From Bacteroides fragilis (lineage in GTDB: Bacteria; Bacteroidota; Bacteroidia; Bacteroidales; DTGW01): DNA of 64,000 bases. Of this stretch, positions 62,555 to 64,000 are shown piece by piece. Each line of letters starts with the position of its first letter. Position 1 is the stretch's first letter. The DNA is taken from positions 1 to 64,000 of the forward strand of contig CAMDBI010000013.1 of NCBI GenBank assembly GCA_945889005.1, written 5' to 3'. The position numbers were made by a program, and so were the translations under genes. The notes under the pieces were generated by a model. The model did not search any database and had not been told where the DNA came from. It saw only the letters and a list, made by a program, of their open reading frames with translations.

Positions 62555-63469
62555 GTGAAAAAGATTGGAATTTTAGGCTTGCATCATAAGGTTGGTTCAA
62601 TGGTACGATTTATCAGAAAAGCCAATGAATATGAAATATTGGGCTTGTACGACCAATCGAACGATAAGGCTATGCAAGCTGCTAAATTGTACAATATTCC
62701 GTATGTTGAAAATCCTTTTAACCTTATAGCGAAAAGCGATTTGCTCGTTGTAGCACAAAGCGATGAAGCATCGTTTAATCTGATAACTGAGTGTATACAA
62801 TCGTTTAAGCCTGTTGTTATTGAAACGCCTTATAATCTAACAGTTAAGGAAACCGACTATATCGAAAAGCTTGCTTTGGAAGCTAATGTGTCGGTAGTAC
62901 CTTCGTTGTATTACAGTTTTAGTCCGACTTTGCTCAATATTAAATCGTACATGCTCAATACCCGGTATCTTGAACTTAAATATTGTACAAGTCCGGAATT
63001 TAAAAGAGGAGTTTTTAATCTTGCCGAAAATTTACTAAATCTTACAGATATTGTACTTACATTGGTAAAGGGAAGTGTTCGCAGAGTGGGCATTTCGGGC
63101 GTTACTATAACGGGCAAAATGCCTCAAATTGTAAGTATTCGTTTCGATTTTGACAACGGGAGTTCTGCTAGTGTTAAGGCCGACTATACATCGAACGAAG
63201 AAGAAATGAAAATCGTTGCATATCAACAAGGGCAGGTTGTAAATATAGATTTATTAAAAAAAAGTTCTTCTATTAAAAACTATAACCGCGACAATCTTTT
63301 AGACTATGAGCTAATAAAGCCTCAACGTACAAAAGATGACAATCCATATCAAGAGCTTTTTAATTATATTCAAACCTTCAACGATATAAAAACCCCGGTA
63401 TCGATGCTCGGGCATTTTAAAAATACGCTTTCGATTTTGAAAATTGCAGAAGCAAAACTTTTAGCATAA
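62555..63469 (+). CDS. Gfo/Idh/MocA-family oxidoreductase
   Basis: 304 aa from GTG at 62555. An N-terminal Rossmann fold (KKIGILGLHHKVGSMVRFIR) and VVIETPYNLTVKETDYI, in place of the common E-K-P catalytic phrase, place it in the family loosely. The C-terminal domain is short. The missing Lys of EKP suggests a non-standard or lost dehydrogenase role. It lies 14 bases before a sugar-transferase gene, so a sugar-nucleotide role is plausible. Confidence 0.8.
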   Translation: MKKIGILGLHHKVGSMVRFIRKANEYEILGLYDQSNDKAMQAAKLYNIPYVENPFNLIAKSDLLVVAQSDEASFNLITECIQSFKPVVIETPYNLTVKETDYIEKLALEANVSVVPSLYYSFSPTLLNIKSYMLNTRYLELKYCTSPEFKRGVFNLAENLLNLTDIVLTLVKGSVRRVGISGVTITGKMPQIVSIRFDFDNGSSASVKADYTSNEEEMKIVAYQQGQVVNIDLLKKSSSIKNYNRDNLLDYELIKPQRTKDDNPYQELFNYIQTFNDIKTPVSMLGHFKNTLSILKIAEAKLLA

Positions 63470-63483
63470 CGAAAATTTTACGA

Positions 63484-64000
63484 ATGAAAATGATTCTTGG
63501 AAAAAGGTTAATCGGTTTATATATTTTTGCTGATATTGTTTCGGCAACAACAGCTTGGTATATTTTTTATATTTTTCGAAAAACGATATTTGAAACTGCT
63601 AAATATGGATATAGCGTTCCGGTAGAATTGAATCTGAAATTTATTGTTTCACTTATTGGGATTGGTTTATTTTGGATTCTTATTTATTTATTTTCGGGAT
63701 ACTATAAAACAGTAGTAAGAAAAACGTACCTATTTGATATTAGCAATGCCTTTGTATCGAGCATTATAGGGCTTGTGTTCTTGTTTTTTATTGTAATTCT
63801 CGACGATTATATAAAGGACTATAATTATTATTACTATTCAATAGCTATACTTTTTATTTTACATCTGTCAATTACAATCTCATTAAGATTTATAGTTAGT
63901 TTTTATAAAAAGATATTAATCGTACAGAAAAAACTTATGTTTTCTGCAATAGCTATTGGTAATGGAACAAAATCGCTAGCTCTAATTGAGTCTGATGAAA
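63484..64000 (+). CDS. Polyprenyl glycosyl-1-phosphate transferase, N-terminal part (window edge)
   Basis: 172 codons from ATG at 63484, open to the window end. It has four or five membrane helices (for example LIGLYIFADIVSATTAWYIF and FIVSLIGIGLFWILIYLFSG) and the beginning of a CoA-binding-like domain (FSAIAIGNGTKS). That is the N-terminal half of WcaJ/WbaP-type enzymes that start exopolysaccharide on undecaprenyl phosphate. The catalytic domain is outside the window. Confidence 0.75.
   Translation, partial: MKMILGKRLIGLYIFADIVSATTAWYIFYIFRKTIFETAKYGYSVPVELNLKFIVSLIGIGLFWILIYLFSGYYKTVVRKTYLFDISNAFVSSIIGLVFLFFIVILDDYIKDYNYYYYSIAILFILHLSITISLRFIVSFYKKILIVQKKLMFSAIAIGNGTKSLALIESDE

Noticed and set aside
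1-64000. tRNA, rRNA or riboswitch genes
   Set aside because: I read the intergenic stretches for cloverleaf-like or conserved aptamer patterns (TPP, B12, SAM) and found none convincing, including upstream of meaB and gcvP.

Overview
The window looks like a chromosome segment of an AT-rich Bacteroidota bacterium, most likely Bacteroidales or a close relative. The evidence is three secreted proteins with type A C-terminal sorting domains of the type IX secretion system (T9SS), a PorE-like OmpA protein, the futalosine menaquinone pathway (MqnE), a PgpH-type 7TM-HD phosphodiesterase, MutS2, a SiaC-family protein and a FISUMP-domain protein. A-rich leaders before start codons and the near absence of Shine-Dalgarno sequences fit the same phylum. 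No rRNA, tRNA or CRISPR array was seen.

Layout. 1-17.9 kb is mostly housekeeping: a clipped IS1595-type transposase, a lytic transglycosylase, ornithine carbamoyltransferase, ftsK-lolA, the HD phosphodiesterase, an NlpC/P60 hydrolase, glycogen phosphorylase, mutS2, a PPK2 and a DUF1571 protein with an inserted LysM. 18.1-23.2 kb is a four-gene accessory cassette: a DUF6933-like protein, an MmeI-like combined restriction-modification enzyme, a three-Cys-motif partner protein (TcmP) and its DUF5131 (Gp37/Gp68) partner. It is probably a defence locus. 23.3-40.7 kb returns to core genes (rlmD, a LexA-like regulator, a peptide transporter, a T9SS cargo protein, a PASTA protein, mqnE, an FAD oxidoreductase, a DRE-TIM aldolase, chorismate mutase, a RelE/ParE pair, der, era, an rluB-like gene, glmM, meaB). 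40.8-44.2 kb is accessory: Fic, an AraC/GyrI regulator, and a truncated GNAT gene joined to a decayed DUF4332 gene. 44.2-54.3 kb holds tpx, a TPR-PP2C-receiver phosphatase with SiaC, a repeat-rich secreted protein, the PorE-like protein and gcvP. 54.3-60.8 kb is a strongly rearranged accessory stretch: a VapBC-like pair, a dead abiEii, a RAYT transposase with a family of 190-bp multi-hairpin repeats, fragments of a possible toxin-immunity locus, and two T9SS cargo genes. 61.1-64 kb has a metallo-hydrolase, pcm, a Gfo/Idh/MocA protein and the start of a polyprenyl glycosyl-1-phosphate transferase, perhaps the edge of a polysaccharide locus.

The most interesting parts are: (i) the MmeI-like/TcmP/DUF5131 cassette; (ii) the RAYT and its REP-like array, where hairpins are kept although the arm sequences differ and where the repeats have cut open neighbouring genes; (iii) a SiaA/SiaC-like phosphatase module with no visible SiaB kinase; (iv) several MITE-like inverted-repeat elements and decayed genes. 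No complete system of clearly unprecedented type is visible. The cassette at 18-23 kb is the best candidate for an under-described one.
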